Below are positions 53,703 through 55,956 of a stretch of 55,956 nucleotides of DNA, piece by piece. Source of the DNA: Chryseobacterium sp. (lineage in GTDB: Bacteria > Bacteroidota > Bacteroidia > Flavobacteriales > Weeksellaceae); assembly GCA_027492795.1 (NCBI GenBank), contig JAPUEB010000036.1:1-55956 (forward strand). The letters are read 5' to 3'. Below the pieces are notes generated by a model. It worked only from the letters and a program-made list of their open reading frames with translations, was not told the origin of the DNA and made no database searches. Made by a program: the position numbers and the translations under genes. Position 1 is the first letter of the stretch. The number at the start of each line of letters is the position of its first letter.

Positions 53703-55457
53703 ATGAAAAAGCTTATCCTTTTCTTAACAATTTTTCTGCTAACGATTATTTCCTGTAATAGAGATAATTCACCAGATCCTAATCCAAATAACGATCCTGC
53801 ATTCAGTTTTAATTTTGGAAATTCTGCAAGCAGGTCGTTCAGCGGACTAATTTTGGATACCGGCGGAAATCCTATAACCAATGCGACTGTAACTATAGGA
53901 ACCTCTGCAACACAAACAAACTCCAAAGGTATGTTTATGCTAAAAAACGCCTCAGTGCAGGAAAATTTCGCATACATAAAAGTTACAAAATCTGGTTTCG
54001 CTGATGGAACCCGAACTTTAGTACCAACTACAGGCCTCAATAGGGTAGATATTATGATGATTCCCCTTATTCCTGTCGCAACAATCGCAAGTGGCTCTAC
54101 CAATACCGTAAGTTTACCGAATGGAACACAAATAAAGTTTGATGGCGCATTTCAGGATGCAAACGGCGCTGCCTATTCAGGTAATGTGCAGGTTTCTCTT
54201 TATCATTTGAAGCCTTCCGATAACTATTTCAGCGAATTAATGCCTGGTTCGCTTTTGGCAAGTGCCTCTAATGGCGACCCAAAATATTTAGAGAGCTACG
54301 GAATGATAAATGTAGATTTAAAAGGATCTTCCGGACAAAAATTAAATATCGCAAACGGACATACTGCCGAAGTAAGTATGGCGATTGATCCCGCACAAAC
54401 CACTGTTCCAAATACGATTCCATTATGGTATTTTGATGAAGCAAAAGGTTATTGGAAAGAAGAAGGATCCGCCACAAAAGTTGGCAATAAATATGTAGGA
54501 AATGTTGCGCATTTTTCGTGGTGGAACTGTGATTATCCTCAAAACCAATGTATTTTAAAGGTAAAAATTCAAAATTCTTCTGGACAGCCGGTTTCCAGTG
54601 TTCGTGTTGATTTAATACCTTCCTCTGGATTTGGAAGAAGTGGAATTTCTGACACAAATGGAGATATTTCGGGAATAATTCCTGCAGGTCAAACGTTAAC
54701 TATGAAGGTGATAAATGAATGTGGAAATGTGCTTATATCTAATGTTATTGGGCCTTTTGTAACAAATTCGGTTAATAATCTCCCAATTATCACAATTCCT
54801 TCAACAAATATTCTTACTATTACAGGAACTCTTAAGGACTGTTCTAATAGTAATGTTACAGATGGCATTGTTTATTTAAAAAAGCTGGGTTCAGCAAGTT
54901 TTTTCAGCGTTGCAAGTTATCCCGTTACAAACGGAAGCTTCACCTTCAATACTCTATTGTGTACAAATAGCCAGCAATTTCAGTTAGAAGGGACGGATTT
55001 TGGAAGCATGCAGGTTTCTGGCAGTATAACTTTTATAGGAACCGCTCCATCTACAAATGTGGGTATCATAAATACGTGCACTTCTACAAATGAGTTTATA
55101 ACCTATCAAGTAGATAACGGACCTGTAAGAAATATTATTACCGGAATAACTGCAAGTTATAATGCTGCTTCAAATTCGATGGTGATAATGACGCCACAAG
55201 CAAATCCTTATTTTTTATTCGAAAGTGGGCAAATAACGGGAGTTGGAAATTACACATGTAATCCAAACCAAACTTTAATTCAATATACGAATAACAGTGG
55301 AAATATTTCAGGAATTACATCAGGAACAACTGTAGTTGCCATAAATCAAATCGGGAATGTAGGAGGATATATCGATGCAACAGTAAATGGAACGTTTACG
55401 GATACATCAGGTTCCCATACGATTACCGGTACAATTCACGTCATAAGGGATAACTAG
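53703..55457 (+). CDS. Large surface lipoprotein with carboxypeptidase-regulatory and CILP-like modules
   Basis: 584 residues. Lipoprotein signal (MKKLILFLTIFLLTIISC). A carboxypeptidase-regulatory-like domain (about 46-115; SGLILDTGGNPITNATVTIG) is followed by a region with IPLWYFDEAKGYWKEEGSA and VAHFSWWNCD (about 236-280). That region resembles the domain shared by animal CILP and FAM171 proteins. Further Ser/Thr/Asn-rich beta repeats run to the end. 29 bases after the previous lipoprotein gene. Likely cell-surface adhesive or structural; role unknown. Confidence 0.7.
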   Translation: MKKLILFLTIFLLTIISCNRDNSPDPNPNNDPAFSFNFGNSASRSFSGLILDTGGNPITNATVTIGTSATQTNSKGMFMLKNASVQENFAYIKVTKSGFADGTRTLVPTTGLNRVDIMMIPLIPVATIASGSTNTVSLPNGTQIKFDGAFQDANGAAYSGNVQVSLYHLKPSDNYFSELMPGSLLASASNGDPKYLESYGMINVDLKGSSGQKLNIANGHTAEVSMAIDPAQTTVPNTIPLWYFDEAKGYWKEEGSATKVGNKYVGNVAHFSWWNCDYPQNQCILKVKIQNSSGQPVSSVRVDLIPSSGFGRSGISDTNGDISGIIPAGQTLTMKVINECGNVLISNVIGPFVTNSVNNLPIITIPSTNILTITGTLKDCSNSNVTDGIVYLKKLGSASFFSVASYPVTNGSFTFNTLLCTNSQQFQLEGTDFGSMQVSGSITFIGTAPSTNVGIINTCTSTNEFITYQVDNGPVRNIITGITASYNAASNSMVIMTPQANPYFLFESGQITGVGNYTCNPNQTLIQYTNNSGNISGITSGTTVVAINQIGNVGGYIDATVNGTFTDTSGSHTITGTIHVIRDN

Positions 55458-55472
55458 ACAAATATTGCAATA

Positions 55473-55505
55473 AAAGCCTCTCAATTTTTTTTGAGAGGTT
55501 TTTTA
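55473..55505. terminator. Bidirectional terminator between convergent genes
   Basis: CCTCTCAA and TTGAGAGG pair around TTTTTT, with T-runs on both strands. It overlaps the end of the DUF3817 gene. Confidence 0.8.
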
Positions 55506-55841
55506 TTCCCTATCAAACCTCGCCAGTTTTTTATCAATCCAAATCGTGGCAAAAGGAAAAAATGCGGAAATCAAAGCAAAAACAAAATCTTCATCGTCCC
55601 ATTTAAAGATTTTTCTTGCCGGTAAAATCAACAAAAGATAGAGCGTGAAAAACAAACCGTGGATATTCCCAATCGTAGCAATATAAATGATGGGTAAAAT
55701 TCCTTCGTTATCATAACGAATCCAAATCATCGCCGAAAAAAGGAAAGCCCAAGAAATGGCTTCCAACAAACAGATTTTCTTAAACCATCTGATGATTTTT
55801 TCTTCCGAATGTTTGGCTAAAAATTTATCTACAAATTCCAT
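55503..55841 (-). CDS. DUF3817 family membrane protein
   Basis: 112 residues. After a basic amphipathic start (about 1-20) come three helices. KICLLEAISWAFLFSAM, then IATIGNIHGLFFTLYLLLILPAR with the family's conserved Gly-x-x-His-Gly, and FPFATIWIDKKL at the end. DUF3817 has no known function. Its start codon is preceded at 5 bases by a ten-unit heptamer array. Confidence 0.85.
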   Translation of the reverse strand: MEFVDKFLAKHSEEKIIRWFKKICLLEAISWAFLFSAMIWIRYDNEGILPIIYIATIGNIHGLFFTLYLLLILPARKIFKWDDEDFVFALISAFFPFATIWIDKKLARFDRE

Positions 55842-55846
55842 TTTTG

Positions 55847-55916
55847 TTTCTAGTTTCTGGTTTCTGGTTTCTGGTTTCTGGTTTCTGGTTTCTGGTTTCT
55901 AGTTTCTAGTTTCTAG
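55847..55916. repeat. Ten-unit TTTCTRG heptamer array before the DUF3817 gene
   Basis: Ten perfect 7-base units differing only at the sixth base: A, then six G, then three A. On the minus strand it sits 5 bases before the DUF3817 start codon. Confidence 0.9.
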
Positions 55917-55956
55917 TTTGATATTTCATAAAATCGGTTGACAAGAAAGTGTAAAC

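Overview
The window is a stretch of a low-GC Bacteroidota chromosome, most like a Flavobacteriia/Weeksellaceae (Chryseobacterium-type) genome. The support is a GLPGLI-family protein, an N-glycan degradation set of the kind known from Elizabethkingia/Flavobacterium, Bacteroidota-type promoters (TTTG, about 19 bases, then TAnnTTTG), almost no Shine-Dalgarno sequences, and many A-rich leaders. No rRNA, tRNA, CRISPR array, transposase or phage gene was seen. Family names come from recognisable motifs read by eye; no database search was run.

Layout. 1-625: tail of a membrane glycosyltransferase-like gene. 718-4195: rpsL-rpsG-fusA-rpsJ. 4367-6503: three non-ribosomal genes (DUF1294, esterase, GLPGLI) that separate rpsJ from the rest of the S10 operon. 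6767-20676: an otherwise continuous S10-spc-alpha run from rplC to rplQ, including secY, infA and rpoA. 20677-21701: tandemly triplicated non-coding repeats. 21702-26213: MliC-like lipoprotein, ZIP-like transporter, enolase and citrate synthase. 26214-27025: repeat-filled non-coding DNA. 27026-36141: two guanidino-group-modifying enzymes flank a minus-strand block of beta-mannosidase, CutC, glycosylasparaginase and hexosaminidase. Three of those four enzymes would together dismantle the core of Asn-linked glycans. 36295-42725: a tightly overlapping polyamine-related membrane cluster (SpeD, DUF4178, two small membrane proteins, membrane SpeE-like protein, FAD oxidoreductase, His-rich polytopic protein). 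42749-46142: esterase lipoprotein and TonB-dependent receptor. 47175-50683: propeller-type histidine kinase and NarL-type regulator. 50813-55457: four secreted or outer-membrane proteins. 55503-55841: DUF3817 protein.

The most striking signal is non-coding. At least a dozen loci carry arrays of strictly phased 7-base units that abut start or stop codons (fusA/rpsJ, rplP, rpsH, rpmJ, rpsD, eno, mliC, cutC, glycosylasparaginase, response regulator, DUF3817). Some are paired as two arms of a hairpin. A second family is built as long inverted repeats whose arms are degenerate short words (CACAAAAG, CACATTAG, CACAGATT) around an internal palindrome, GAAAATCTTTGATTTTC or a variant. Other dispersed palindromes (CCGTAGG core, GTCATTCTGA and CATTGCGAG types) fill the gaps, and one 27-base copy sits in frame inside the beta-mannosidase gene.
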